This document shows, in pieces, positions 17,788 through 26,196 of a stretch of 64,000 bases of DNA. The DNA is from Antrihabitans stalactiti. GTDB taxonomy: Bacteria > Actinomycetota > Actinomycetes > Mycobacteriales > Mycobacteriaceae. Within the stretch, counting starts at the first letter, position 1. Each line of letters begins with the position of its first letter. The position numbers were made by a program, and so were the translations under genes. Below the pieces are notes generated by a model that made no database searches, was not told the DNA's origin, and saw only the letters and a program-made list of their open reading frames with translations. The DNA is taken from NCBI RefSeq assembly GCF_012932915.1, contig NZ_VCQU01000012.1, forward strand, positions 158,850 to 222,849. Reading direction: 5' to 3'.

Positions 17788-18801
17788 ATGACCGCCACAG
17801 TCGCTCGCATCCAGCCCGAGTTCAGCCACGCCAAGGAGTTGTCCGACGCGCTGCGCGAGCACAACTACATCGCTGACGACGACCTGGCCACCGTGGTCCA
17901 TCTGGCCACCGCACTGGACCGTCCACTGCTGTTGGAGGGGCCGGCCGGTGTGGGAAAGACTGAACTCGCGAAGTCGCTCGCGCTCGCCGCGGGCCGGCGG
18001 CTGGTCCGTCTGCAGTGCTACGAGGGCCTCGACGACAGTCGTGCTCTCTATGAATGGGATTACGCGAAACAGCTACTGCACGTGCAGATGCTGCGTGACA
18101 GGATCACGGCGTCGACCGCTCATATCGACGACATCGACGAGGCGTCGCGCTACCTCGCCGGGCGCGATTTCGGGCTCTACTCCGAGGCGTTTCTCTCGGT
18201 CCGACCGTTGCTCGAATCAGTTCTCAGCGACGAACCCGTAGTGCTACTGGTCGACGAGGTCGATCGCACGGAGGAGTCGATGGAGGCACTGCTGCTCGAG
18301 GTGCTCGGCGAGAAGCAGGTCACGATTCCGGAGATCGGCACCTTCACTGCGCGCTCGACGCCATGGGTGATCCTCACGTCGAACGACACCCGGGAACTGT
18401 CGGCCGCGCTGAAACGTCGTTGCCTCCACTTTCATCTGGACTTCCCGACACCGGAGCGCGAACGCGAAATCGTTGCCGTGCGCGCTCCGGAGGTGGAGCC
18501 GTCGGTCGTCGCAGACGTCGTCGAGTTGGCGCGCAGCCTGCGGGAGCTCCCGCTTCGGAAGAGTCCATCGATCTCCGAGGTGGTCGACGCATCGCGGGCA
18601 GCAATGCTGTTGGGGCGCAACGGCGATGTCGAAAGACACGTGTTGTACAGCGCGCTGCTGAAGTACTCCAGCGACCGTGATCTCGCGATGGGACGGATTC
18701 TCGAACCACCCACAGAGCCTGAGCGAGTGACTGTTGCCGCACGGCCGGCGAACACCACGACGACGGTGTTCCGAGGGCGCGGCGGCCGGGACCGGAAATG
18801 A
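17788..18801 (+). CDS. MoxR-family AAA+ ATPase
   Basis: This 337-residue AAA+ ATPase has Walker A GPAGVGKT (51-58), Walker B VVLLVDEVD (152-160) and a sensor stretch WVILTSNDTRELSAALKRRC. MoxR-type ATPases work with a VWA partner as chaperones or activases for metallo- and cofactor enzymes (NorQ/NorD, CoxD/CoxE, CbbQ/CbbO). Here the VWA gene overlaps its stop by four bases. ATG 17788 is preceded by GAGGA; an upstream ATG at 17764 lies in the terminator edge and is rejected. By position, the likely client is the Mno dehydrogenase. Confidence 0.9.
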   Translation: MTATVARIQPEFSHAKELSDALREHNYIADDDLATVVHLATALDRPLLLEGPAGVGKTELAKSLALAAGRRLVRLQCYEGLDDSRALYEWDYAKQLLHVQMLRDRITASTAHIDDIDEASRYLAGRDFGLYSEAFLSVRPLLESVLSDEPVVLLVDEVDRTEESMEALLLEVLGEKQVTIPEIGTFTARSTPWVILTSNDTRELSAALKRRCLHFHLDFPTPEREREIVAVRAPEVEPSVVADVVELARSLRELPLRKSPSISEVVDASRAAMLLGRNGDVERHVLYSALLKYSSDRDLAMGRILEPPTEPERVTVAARPANTTTTVFRGRGGRDRK

Positions 18802-20294
18802 TCACGAGCGGGGTGCTCGACACCGTCGCCGCGGCATTCGGACGCCTGCTTCGACTCGCGGGCGTCGCTGCGTCGCCTGCCGAGATCATCGAGGTGCGAA
18901 GGGTTTTGGGACTCCTCGGTGCGCGTGACCGCGAAGCCTTGCGAGCCGCGCTTCGTGCGACATGCGCGAAGTACGCGCGCGAGCAGCGCGGTTTCGACAA
19001 GGCCTTCGACGCACTGTTTCTCGATACCGCCTTGCCGCCGAAGAAGCACGAAAACACCGACAGCCGTGCACATTCGGGCCAGGGTTTGCCCGACGATCTC
19101 GAACTGTCGGAGGACCAAGAAATCGGCAGCTACGCCGAATACAACGAGCGCGCAGCCGAAGTGGGCGAACACTTCGACACTCCGGATGCCGACAAAGGGT
19201 TCAATCCGCACAAGGACGACGACGACATCAGCGTCTCGGGTACGGACGCGCAACTGTCGGTGTCAGCCGAATCCGATGCCGGCCGTCGCGGTATGCGCTA
19301 CACCCTCGACGTCGAACGCGCCGGCTCGACGACTGTCGGCGACCTCGCGGACTCGGTCGGCCCCGTCGTCGCAGGGACATTGCACTGGGACGACCCGGAA
19401 TCGATTCTGGCCTGGCTCGACGCGTACGACCCGACCGCTGCCTATCTCGATGGTGCCGACTCGCAGCAGCTCACCCTCGAGCAGATCGCCGAGCTCACCC
19501 AGGCGGTCGAGACGTTCGTCGCGGCGCTCGCCGACCGGGTCGGACTGCTCGCCGAGGGCGATCTGACGGACCCGCTGCAGGAGCGAAACACCGCACCCGA
19601 CGTCGACCTTGCCTGCCACGAAGTGCTGCGTCGGATGCGCGGTGCACCCCGACTGCGACCACGTGAGCGCGGACGCGGTGTGCTCGACATGCGCCGCACG
19701 ACCCGGTCGAGCCTGCGCACCGACGGAATACCGTTCCATCTCATCACGCGCACGCCGGTGCCGGATCGAGTGCGGCTGCTCGTACTCGCCGACGTGTCGC
19801 TGTCGGTCCGTCCGATCACAGCGTTCACGCTTCGCCTCGCCCAAGCCATGCACCGCCGGGCAGAGCGGTGCACGGTCATCGCGTTCGTCGACCGTCCCGT
19901 CGATGTCACCGAGGTCCTGCAGCGTGCAGGCGGCGACGACGCCCTGGCCGCTGTGCTGGGCGACGTGCACCTCGACCTGGAGGCGAGCAGCGACTACGGG
20001 CAGGTATTCGACGAGATGCTGACCGCGCACGCCGCGGCGCTCGACTCGCGCACCGCCGTTCTGATCGTCGGCGACGGCCGTTCCGGTGGCTTGCCCGCCA
20101 AGCCCGACCAGCTCGCTGCGTTGCGTCGTCGCGTGCACCGCGTGGCCTGGGTGACACCCGAACCAATGCGCTATTGGACGCAAGCCACCTGCGCGATGCC
20201 CAGCTACGCGAAGGTGTGTGACGACGTGATCGTCGCGTGCGACGCTGACCAGCTCGCCCGTCGCGCCGGCGAATTGGCCCGAGCGCTCTCCTGA
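18798..20294 (+). CDS. VWA domain protein (CoxE-like partner of MoxR)
   Basis: This 498-residue protein has an N-terminal helical region, an acidic linker (about 90-150), and a C-terminal von Willebrand factor A domain. The MIDAS motif D332-x-S-x-S lies in VLADVSLSVRP, and a later DYGQVFDEM contributes the downstream MIDAS residues. It pairs with the MoxR ATPase by an ATGA overlap. The expected role is to bind the client protein and stimulate or be remodelled by the ATPase. Confidence 0.85.
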   Translation: MITSGVLDTVAAAFGRLLRLAGVAASPAEIIEVRRVLGLLGARDREALRAALRATCAKYAREQRGFDKAFDALFLDTALPPKKHENTDSRAHSGQGLPDDLELSEDQEIGSYAEYNERAAEVGEHFDTPDADKGFNPHKDDDDISVSGTDAQLSVSAESDAGRRGMRYTLDVERAGSTTVGDLADSVGPVVAGTLHWDDPESILAWLDAYDPTAAYLDGADSQQLTLEQIAELTQAVETFVAALADRVGLLAEGDLTDPLQERNTAPDVDLACHEVLRRMRGAPRLRPRERGRGVLDMRRTTRSSLRTDGIPFHLITRTPVPDRVRLLVLADVSLSVRPITAFTLRLAQAMHRRAERCTVIAFVDRPVDVTEVLQRAGGDDALAAVLGDVHLDLEASSDYGQVFDEMLTAHAAALDSRTAVLIVGDGRSGGLPAKPDQLAALRRRVHRVAWVTPEPMRYWTQATCAMPSYAKVCDDVIVACDADQLARRAGELARALS

Positions 20295-20298
20295 CCGC

Positions 20299-20322
20299 GT
20301 ACCTACCCGATCGGGTAGGTAC
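20299..20322. terminator. 24-bp perfect palindrome downstream of the VWA gene
   Basis: The arms GTACCTACCC and GGGTAGGTAC flank GATC, giving a 10-bp stem with a 4-base loop. It begins 5 bases after the VWA stop, so a terminator is the simplest reading. An operator for the ercA-kinase-regulator operon, which starts 86 bases later, is possible because the sequence is also a perfect duplex palindrome. Confidence 0.6.
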
Positions 20323-20407
20323 CCGCCCGTCCACGTGCAGGTTGGGCGACTGGCGATGCGGACCTATGGTTGAGGGCGGGCAGTTCCACGGATGGCGGTG
20401 ATCGACA

Positions 20408-21646
20408 ATGGCGGCACAACTCGACCGCTTGGACATTCCGGACGTGTTGGCGTCACTGAACCTTGCTCGGGCACAGCCGGGCGACTCCCCGGAGCCTCCG
20501 CGCGTGCTGAAATTTCATGCGCCGGAAATCGTATTCGGCATCGACTCGATGGCGGAGGCAGCTCATGCGGCCGCGCGGTTGGGTGCGCTGCGGCCATTGC
20601 TCGTCACTGATCCCGGACTGATCGAAGCAGGCTGGGTCAGCGAACTCGCAGCGCATCTGCGCGAGCAAGGAATCGCCGCACGGGTCTGGCATGAGTTGAC
20701 GCCGAATCCGAAAGACCACGAGATCGCTGCCGGGCACCAGTTCTACCTCGCGAGCGGCTGCGATGTGTTGATTGCGCTTGGCGGCGGGTCTGTCATCGAC
20801 GCAGCGAAAGGCATCGCGATCCTTGCCGCGAACGGGGGCGCGATCGGCGATTACGAAGGCATCGACCAGGCGCCCAATCCGATCCCGCCGTTGGTTGTCG
20901 TTCCGTCGACGTCGGGGACCGGCGCCGATGTGTCGCAATTCTGCATTGTCACCGACACGGTCCGCGGCACAAAGATCACGATCCTCAGCCGGGCACTCGT
21001 TCCCGACGTTACGGTGATCGATCCGCGGCTGTTGACGACGATGCCCGAATGGCTCAATGCGGCAACAGGTCTGGATGCGCTCACCCACGGTATCGAGGCC
21101 TTCGTCTCGCTCGGCCACAACCAGCTCACCGACCATCACGCGTTGCGGTCGGTGGCGATGGTCATGCGTCATCTGACGGAGACGATGGAGCGGCCCACCG
21201 ACATGCACGCCCGAACGATGATGGCGCAAGCAAGCTTGGAGGCCGGGCTTGCGTTCACCAACGCGATTCTCGGTGCTGCGCATGCGATGAGCCATCAAGT
21301 CGGCGGCATGCTCGACCTGCCGCATGGCGTGATCAACGCCGTCCTGCTGCCACACGTCATCCGGTTCAACGCCGAAGCCGATCCGCGCGCATTCGCTACC
21401 ATCGCCGCATGCGTCGGGCTACCCGAGAGCCGCGGGCCGGCAGCCGAAGCCGCTGCAGCGCTGGCAGATCGGGTCGAAAAGCTGGCCACCGACATCGGGG
21501 TGCCGCGGCGGCTCAGTGAAATCGGAGTGCACGAAACAGATTTGCCTCGACTGGCCGCGTTGGCAATGCGCGACGCGTGCATGACCACCAACCCCCGACC
21601 GGCGACAGAAATCCAGATCGAGGCGCTGTTCCGGGCCGCGCTATGA
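20408..21646 (+). CDS. ercA: iron-containing alcohol dehydrogenase, ErcA-like
   Basis: This 412-residue type III alcohol dehydrogenase has the nucleotide loop LGGGSVIDAAKG, STSGTGADVSQF, and metal ligands in LDALTHGIEAF, AAHAMSHQVGG and DLPHGV, so it should be catalytically competent. Its place in an overlapping operon with a sensor kinase and a LuxR-type regulator matches ErcA of pseudomonads, an alcohol dehydrogenase-like protein needed for regulating alcohol oxidation. The gene symbol rests on that context and similarity, not on a search. The kinase start codon overlaps its stop (ATGA). Confidence 0.8.
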   Translation: MAAQLDRLDIPDVLASLNLARAQPGDSPEPPRVLKFHAPEIVFGIDSMAEAAHAAARLGALRPLLVTDPGLIEAGWVSELAAHLREQGIAARVWHELTPNPKDHEIAAGHQFYLASGCDVLIALGGGSVIDAAKGIAILAANGGAIGDYEGIDQAPNPIPPLVVVPSTSGTGADVSQFCIVTDTVRGTKITILSRALVPDVTVIDPRLLTTMPEWLNAATGLDALTHGIEAFVSLGHNQLTDHHALRSVAMVMRHLTETMERPTDMHARTMMAQASLEAGLAFTNAILGAAHAMSHQVGGMLDLPHGVINAVLLPHVIRFNAEADPRAFATIAACVGLPESRGPAAEAAAALADRVEKLATDIGVPRRLSEIGVHETDLPRLAALAMRDACMTTNPRPATEIQIEALFRAAL

Positions 21647-22962
21647 GCGTGCGGCGATCCGATCTGGAGCGGCTCACCGGGGTGCGCTCCGGCAAAGGCA
21701 CGTTCTACTCCGAATTTCGCGGCGCGGCACAACGACTCGAGCGAGTGGTCCTTGCGCTGGAGACGATCTCGCATGCTCTCGTGCAGACGGTGGAGGGTCC
21801 GGAGAAGCTGGTCCGTGCGGTCGCCGAAGCCGCGCGCTCGCACCTGAGCGCCGAATGGGTGTTGATCGCTCTGGCTGACGGGGCGCTGCCTGAAACGACG
21901 CTGCGCCACGTGATCGTCGACTCCGAGGGCCGCGTCTTCGCATACGAGGGACTGCCCGACGCACCACCTCCCGGGCCTGAGTTGCCGGACGCGGTGCTCA
22001 ACCGGCTCAACGACGTTCTCCGAGGACAGCTGAACGAATTCCGGCTTCCTGTCATGGAGGGGCACCACGCCCACGTACCGATCGAACTCGACGGCGGCGT
22101 CGTCGGCGCATTCGCGGCGTGGACGCCGACCTACCGGACGTTGGATCCGACCGACAAAGCCGTGATGCGGATCCTCGCCAGCCAAACCGCTGTCGCGCTG
22201 CAGAATTCGGCGCTGTTTCAGAAATCGCAGGATCTACTCCACCAAGCCGAGCAGCGCAACGCCGAGTTGCTCGCGACCCAGCGTGAACTCGGCGCGGCAC
22301 AACGTCATCACGTCCTCGACTCCGAGCGCCACCGAATCGCACGCGAGCTGCACGACAGCGTCACGCAATGCGTCCTCTCCGCTGGAATGCAGATCGAGGT
22401 GTGCCGCACAGAATCTCGTGATGCGCAGCTCGTACAACGCCTCGGTCTTGCGAAGGATCTGACGCGGTCCGCAGTGGAGCAACTGCGCTCGGCAATCTAC
22501 GCGCTCAACCATCCCACCGACTCCGACCGCTCGAGCCTGCCCGAACTGCTGGAACAACTCTGCACGGTGCACATGCCCGACGATCTGCGAGTCAGCCTTC
22601 GGGTCGACGGCCAGGCAGTCGAACTGCCGAACGAACAAGAGCACGCGATGCTCCGCATCGCCGGTGAGGCACTGTTCAATACGGCCATGCACGGCAACGC
22701 AACTCGCGCGATCATCCGGCTGGCCTACCGGCCCGACGCAGTCAGTCTGTCGATCGCCGACGACGGCAACGGCGATCCGGAGAAGCTGCGCTTGGTCCTT
22801 CGCATGGCAGAAGCTGCCGACGTCGACGGTCATCACCGCGGGCTTGTGAATATGCGTGCTCGCGCGCGCGAGCACAGTGGCACGTTCGAGGTGCGCCGGT
22901 CCCGGATGGGCGGCGTGCGGATCGTTGCAACGATTCCTACCAAAGAGGCGGCGGCACAATGA
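21643..22962 (+). CDS. GAF-domain histidine kinase (NarL-type two-component sensor)
   Basis: This 439-residue sensor is probably soluble: no membrane segments are seen. A GAF-like domain spans about residues 40-190, followed by a coiled-coil, the HisKA_3 dimerisation helix with H237 in ERHRIARELHDSVTQ, and an HATPase domain (IADDGNGDPE, then GLVNMRARA). The ligand may be reported through the ErcA protein or sensed by GAF. ATG 21643 overlaps the ercA stop and the response-regulator start overlaps its own stop, so the three are translationally coupled. Confidence 0.9.
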   Translation: MSVRRSDLERLTGVRSGKGTFYSEFRGAAQRLERVVLALETISHALVQTVEGPEKLVRAVAEAARSHLSAEWVLIALADGALPETTLRHVIVDSEGRVFAYEGLPDAPPPGPELPDAVLNRLNDVLRGQLNEFRLPVMEGHHAHVPIELDGGVVGAFAAWTPTYRTLDPTDKAVMRILASQTAVALQNSALFQKSQDLLHQAEQRNAELLATQRELGAAQRHHVLDSERHRIARELHDSVTQCVLSAGMQIEVCRTESRDAQLVQRLGLAKDLTRSAVEQLRSAIYALNHPTDSDRSSLPELLEQLCTVHMPDDLRVSLRVDGQAVELPNEQEHAMLRIAGEALFNTAMHGNATRAIIRLAYRPDAVSLSIADDGNGDPEKLRLVLRMAEAADVDGHHRGLVNMRARAREHSGTFEVRRSRMGGVRIVATIPTKEAAAQ

Positions 22963-23609
22963 GCATTGCGACCGGAACAATCCGGCTAGCCATCGTGGAC
23001 GACCACGCGATGCTGCGTCAAGGCCTGCGCTCGGTGTTGGAGCGCGAACCTGATCTGCTCGTCGTCGGTGAAGCATCGTCGGAGAACGAGGCCGAGGCGA
23101 TGGTGGCCGCGGCGTCGCCCGACGTCGTCATGCTCGATCTCAAGCTCTCGGCCGGGTCAGAATACGAAGGACTTGCCCTGTGCGCCAAGCTGTCTGCGAA
23201 GTATCCGACGCTGGGGCTGCTGATACTGACGACGTTCCTCGACGAGGATCTGGTGGTGCGTGCCGTACATGCAGGCGCGCGCGGTTATGTGGTCAAAGAC
23301 GTCGACACTACCGAGCTGGTCCGTGCCATTCGGGCGGTGTCTGGTGGCGAGAGTGCGTTCGATTCCCGCACCGCGGCTGCGGTCGTGCGGTCCATCAGCG
23401 GGCACGGCGCGCACCGCGGGAATCTCACCGATCGAGAACTCGACGTTCTGCGGCTGCTCGCGGCGGGGTTGTCCAACAACAAGATCGGGGAGAAGCTCTT
23501 CATCTCCGCGACGACGGCCAAGTTTCACGTCAGCAACATCATGCGCAAGCTCGAGGTGAGCCGACGAGCGGAAGCCGTCTACGCGGCCAGCAAACGTGGC
23601 CTCATCTGA
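22959..23609 (+). CDS. LuxR/NarL-family response regulator
   Basis: This 216-residue protein has a receiver domain with acidic pocket VDDH (13-16), phosphoacceptor D60 in VVMLDLKL, and K in YVVKDVDT. The C-terminal LuxR helix-turn-helix is NLTDRELDVLRLLAAGLSNN through TAKFHVSNIMRKLEV. It is cognate to the kinase whose gene overlaps it. Plausible targets are the mno and mftM/mftA control regions, which share a 12-base motif. The convergent mftM gene ends 6 bases away. Confidence 0.9.
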   Translation: MSIATGTIRLAIVDDHAMLRQGLRSVLEREPDLLVVGEASSENEAEAMVAAASPDVVMLDLKLSAGSEYEGLALCAKLSAKYPTLGLLILTTFLDEDLVVRAVHAGARGYVVKDVDTTELVRAIRAVSGGESAFDSRTAAAVVRSISGHGAHRGNLTDRELDVLRLLAAGLSNNKIGEKLFISATTAKFHVSNIMRKLEVSRRAEAVYAASKRGLI

Positions 23610-23615
23610 CTGCGA

Positions 23616-24443
23616 TCAGCGGTCGAGAACCAACCAGCCGCCGTGGTATTCGTCCACCGAGTAGCGCCAACCGGTCGAAACGCCCAGCCTGCGAAGCGCA
23701 TCGAGATCGAACCGCTGGATGTGCCCGTAGATGGCACGTGGAGTGTCTTCGAACGGCACGGCGACCACGACGCGACGCCTCGCGAGACGCATCGCTTCGG
23801 TCACCACCGACTGTGCATCGACGGGTGAAAGATGTTCCAGTAGATGCAGAACGGTCACTGTATCGACACAGCGATCGGGTAGCGGTACCGCTGCCGCGTC
23901 GCAGGCGAGTGTCAGTAGCGCTCGCCCCAATGCAGGAGCGACGCCGTCGAGCAAGGCCATGGTCGACGCACTGATGTCGGTCGCCACCACCTCCAGCCCC
24001 GCCGCCGCTAGTCGGAGCGGGAAGAAGCCGAAGCACGATCCGAGGTCGACCACTGATTGCCCCACAATCAGCGCGTGCGCGCGCTGGTGGACCGGAGCGA
24101 ATGCCGCTCGGCCGTCCTCCAGTCGCACGAGCGAATTGCGGTAGAACCGAAGCCAACTCGCGAACGGACCGGGCACAGTCGAGCGAACAATTCCGGTGAA
24201 TACGAGCTCGAAGTCGGCTTGTCCGCCCGACGACGAAGCATCGAGCCGGTCGGCGATGAGTTCGGCGACGTCGTCGTTCAGTTCGTCCGGCGCCAGATTG
24301 TGGGTCACGTTCAGGCCCGTACCGTTTCGGTGAATCCACAGCCTGTCGACTCTGCCGAGGCGCTCCACTCTGTTCACCCGAACATGGCCCTGGCGCCACA
24401 TTCCGTGCGGGGTGGGGCCGAGGGTGTCGATACGAATGGTCAT
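23616..24443 (-). CDS. mftM: mycofactocin oligosaccharide methyltransferase MftM
   Basis: This 275-residue SAM-dependent methyltransferase has motif I VVDLGSCFGFFPLRLA (about 131-146), an ATDIS segment and the motif TVLHLLEHLSPVDA. In mycobacteria MftM 2-O-methylates a glucose of the mycofactocin glycan. The N-terminal portion (MTIRIDTLGPTPHGMWRQGHVRVNRVERLG) is not part of the methyltransferase core. It is divergent from mftA over a 185-base control region, which supports the assignment. Confidence 0.85.
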   Translation of the reverse strand: MTIRIDTLGPTPHGMWRQGHVRVNRVERLGRVDRLWIHRNGTGLNVTHNLAPDELNDDVAELIADRLDASSSGGQADFELVFTGIVRSTVPGPFASWLRFYRNSLVRLEDGRAAFAPVHQRAHALIVGQSVVDLGSCFGFFPLRLAAAGLEVVATDISASTMALLDGVAPALGRALLTLACDAAAVPLPDRCVDTVTVLHLLEHLSPVDAQSVVTEAMRLARRRVVVAVPFEDTPRAIYGHIQRFDLDALRRLGVSTGWRYSVDEYHGGWLVLDR

Positions 24444-24628
24444 GGCGGGCAGCCCTTTCGCTACCTTTCACACGCTAGTCCGGCGTTCGGCGAAGGGCAG
24501 CAACCCGTTCGGTCGCAATTGCCGAGCCACCCGGACGGGGACAAAAACCGTCCAGATGGCGGGGGCTTTCTGTGGGCGATGTCACTAGCGTTTCAAGGGA
24601 CAACACACCACGAATATGGAGGTGCCCC
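24444..24628. promoter_or_regulatory. divergent mftM/mftA control region
   Basis: These 185 bases separate mftM and mftA. They contain an inverted repeat GGACGG-N9-CCGTCC (24533-24553) whose right half is part of the 12-base motif shared with the mno upstream region. A good ribosome site (GGAGG) precedes mftA. No TetR-family regulator gene (mftR) is present here, unlike the usual mycobacterial arrangement. Confidence 0.6.
24542..24553 (-). promoter_or_regulatory. GGACGGTTTTTG motif, copy 2 (mftM/mftA)
   Basis: This reads GGACGGTTTTTG on the minus strand, identical to 16324-16335. It points towards mftM (98 bases to its ATG) and sits 75 bases upstream of mftA. With the flanking GGACGG it forms an inverted repeat. 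Confidence 0.45.
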
Positions 24629-24721
24629 ATGGCAGATCAGGACGCGGTTTCGACGGACGTGCAAGTCGAAGAGACGCTCATCGAAGAGGTGTCGATCGAC
24701 GGCATGTGCGGGGTGTACTGA
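24629..24721 (+). CDS. mftA: mycofactocin precursor peptide MftA
   Basis: This is a 30-residue ribosomally made precursor. The acidic leader has EETLIEEVSIDG, and the C-terminus ends GMCGVY, the diagnostic mycofactocin core whose terminal Val-Tyr becomes the redox cofactor. GGAGG lies 6 bases ahead of the ATG. The stop is followed 2 bases later by mftB. Confidence 0.97.
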   Translation: MADQDAVSTDVQVEETLIEEVSIDGMCGVY

Positions 24722-24723
24722 CC

Positions 24724-25023
24724 ATGACCGCCATTGCCGCGTCACCGCTGGAACTTGACGGGCGGTGGCGGTTACACCCTCAGGTGGCGTTGCGCCCGGA
24801 ACCGTTCGGCGCGCTGCTCTACCACTTCGGCACCCGCAAGCTGTCGTTCCTCAAGAACCCGGCGGTGGTGTCGTTGGTGCAGTCGCTACCCGACCACGCC
24901 GACGTCGACGATGCACTGCGTGCGTCCGGAATCGACAGTGCAGCAATGGGTCCGTATCGGCGAGCGCTGGCGACACTGGTCGCGTCGAACATGTTGGTTC
25001 GTGACGAGGAGACAAAACTATGA
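24724..25023 (+). CDS. mftB: mycofactocin peptide chaperone MftB
   Basis: This 99-residue RRE/PqqD-like protein binds the MftA leader and delivers it to the radical SAM enzyme MftC. Typical features are WRLHPQVALRPEPFGALLYHF (about 15-35), KLSFLKNPAVVSLVQSL, and the C-terminal helix ALATLVASNMLV. Start and stop interlock with mftA (2-base gap) and mftC (ATGA overlap). Confidence 0.95.
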   Translation: MTAIAASPLELDGRWRLHPQVALRPEPFGALLYHFGTRKLSFLKNPAVVSLVQSLPDHADVDDALRASGIDSAAMGPYRRALATLVASNMLVRDEETKL

Positions 25024-26195
25024 CCGCAACCCTTCCCGTCGGCCGGTTGGTGGACCAGTTCGAGCTAGGCCTCGACGCTCCCATCTGCCTGACCTGGGAA
25101 CTCACCTACGCCTGCAATCTGTCGTGCATTCACTGCCTGTCGTCGTCGGGCAAACGAGACCCCAACGAACTGAGTACCGAGCAGTGCAAGGCCGTCATCG
25201 ACGAACTCGAGCGGATGCAGGTGTTCTACGTGAATATCGGCGGCGGCGAACCGACGGTGCGCTCCGACTTCTGGGAGCTGGTCGACTATGCGACCGCCCA
25301 TCATGTCGGAGTGAAGTTCTCCACCAACGGAGTTCGTATCGACAAGAAGGGCGCGGCACGATTGGCAGCGTCGGACTACGTCGATGTGCAGATCTCGCTC
25401 GACGGCGCGACAGCGGAAGTCAACGACGCTGTGCGGGGCAAGGGATCGTTCGCCATGGCGGTCCGGGCGTTGGAGAACCTCACCGAGGCGGGCTATCGCA
25501 ACGCGAAGATTTCGGTCGTGGTGACGCGCCACAACGTCCCGCAGTTGGACGAGTTCAAAGCTCTCGCCGACAAGTACGGCGCGACGTTGCGGATCACCAG
25601 GTTGCGCCCGTCCGGCCGCGGTGCGGATGTGTGGGATGACCTGCACCCCACAGCAGCTCAGCAACGGGACCTGTACAACTGGCTCGTTGCGAACGGCGAA
25701 GGCGTACTGACCGGCGACTCGTTCTTCCATCTTTCTGCCTTCGGCGACGCGCTACCCGGACTCAATCTCTGTGGCGCAGGCCGCATCGTGTGCCTGATCG
25801 ATCCGGTCGGTGACGTGTACGCCTGCCCGTTCGCTATCCACGAGAACTTCTTGGCAGGCAACGTCGTTCGGGACGGTGGATTCGAGACGGTGTGGCGCGA
25901 GTCGGAACTGTTCAACGACTTGCGGTCGCCGCAGACCGGCGGCGCGTGCACCAAGTGTGCGCATTTCGATTCCTGCCGTGGCGGATGCATGGCCGCAAAA
26001 TTCTTCACCGGTCTGCCAATGGACGGTCCAGATCCGGAATGCGTTGTCGGCTATGGCGAATCGGCCCTCGCAGAGAAGCGATCGATACCCAAACCCGCGG
26101 CCGATCATTCGCGGTCGGTTCCGCTGACACTGTTGACCCGTCCGCCTGCGCGGGCGTGCGACGAAAACCCACTAGCCGGCATGAGGAGTACCTGA
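25020..26195 (+). CDS. mftC: mycofactocin radical SAM maturase MftC
   Basis: This 391-residue radical SAM enzyme oxidatively decarboxylates the C-terminal Tyr of MftA and then crosslinks it to Val. The SAM cluster cysteines are C32-x3-C36-x2-C39 in YACNLSCIHC, with the NIGGGEPTVR segment after them. The C-terminal SPASM region has the cysteines of CGAGRIVC, VYACPF, CTKCAHFDSCRGGC and ECV for auxiliary clusters. Confidence 0.97.
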   Translation: MTATLPVGRLVDQFELGLDAPICLTWELTYACNLSCIHCLSSSGKRDPNELSTEQCKAVIDELERMQVFYVNIGGGEPTVRSDFWELVDYATAHHVGVKFSTNGVRIDKKGAARLAASDYVDVQISLDGATAEVNDAVRGKGSFAMAVRALENLTEAGYRNAKISVVVTRHNVPQLDEFKALADKYGATLRITRLRPSGRGADVWDDLHPTAAQQRDLYNWLVANGEGVLTGDSFFHLSAFGDALPGLNLCGAGRIVCLIDPVGDVYACPFAIHENFLAGNVVRDGGFETVWRESELFNDLRSPQTGGACTKCAHFDSCRGGCMAAKFFTGLPMDGPDPECVVGYGESALAEKRSIPKPAADHSRSVPLTLLTRPPARACDENPLAGMRST

Positions 26196-26196
26196 G

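Noticed and set aside
24533..24553. Inverted repeat GGACGG/CCGTCC as a transcription terminator
   Set aside because: The stem is only 6 bp with a 9-base A-rich loop and it lies between divergent starts; an operator is more likely.
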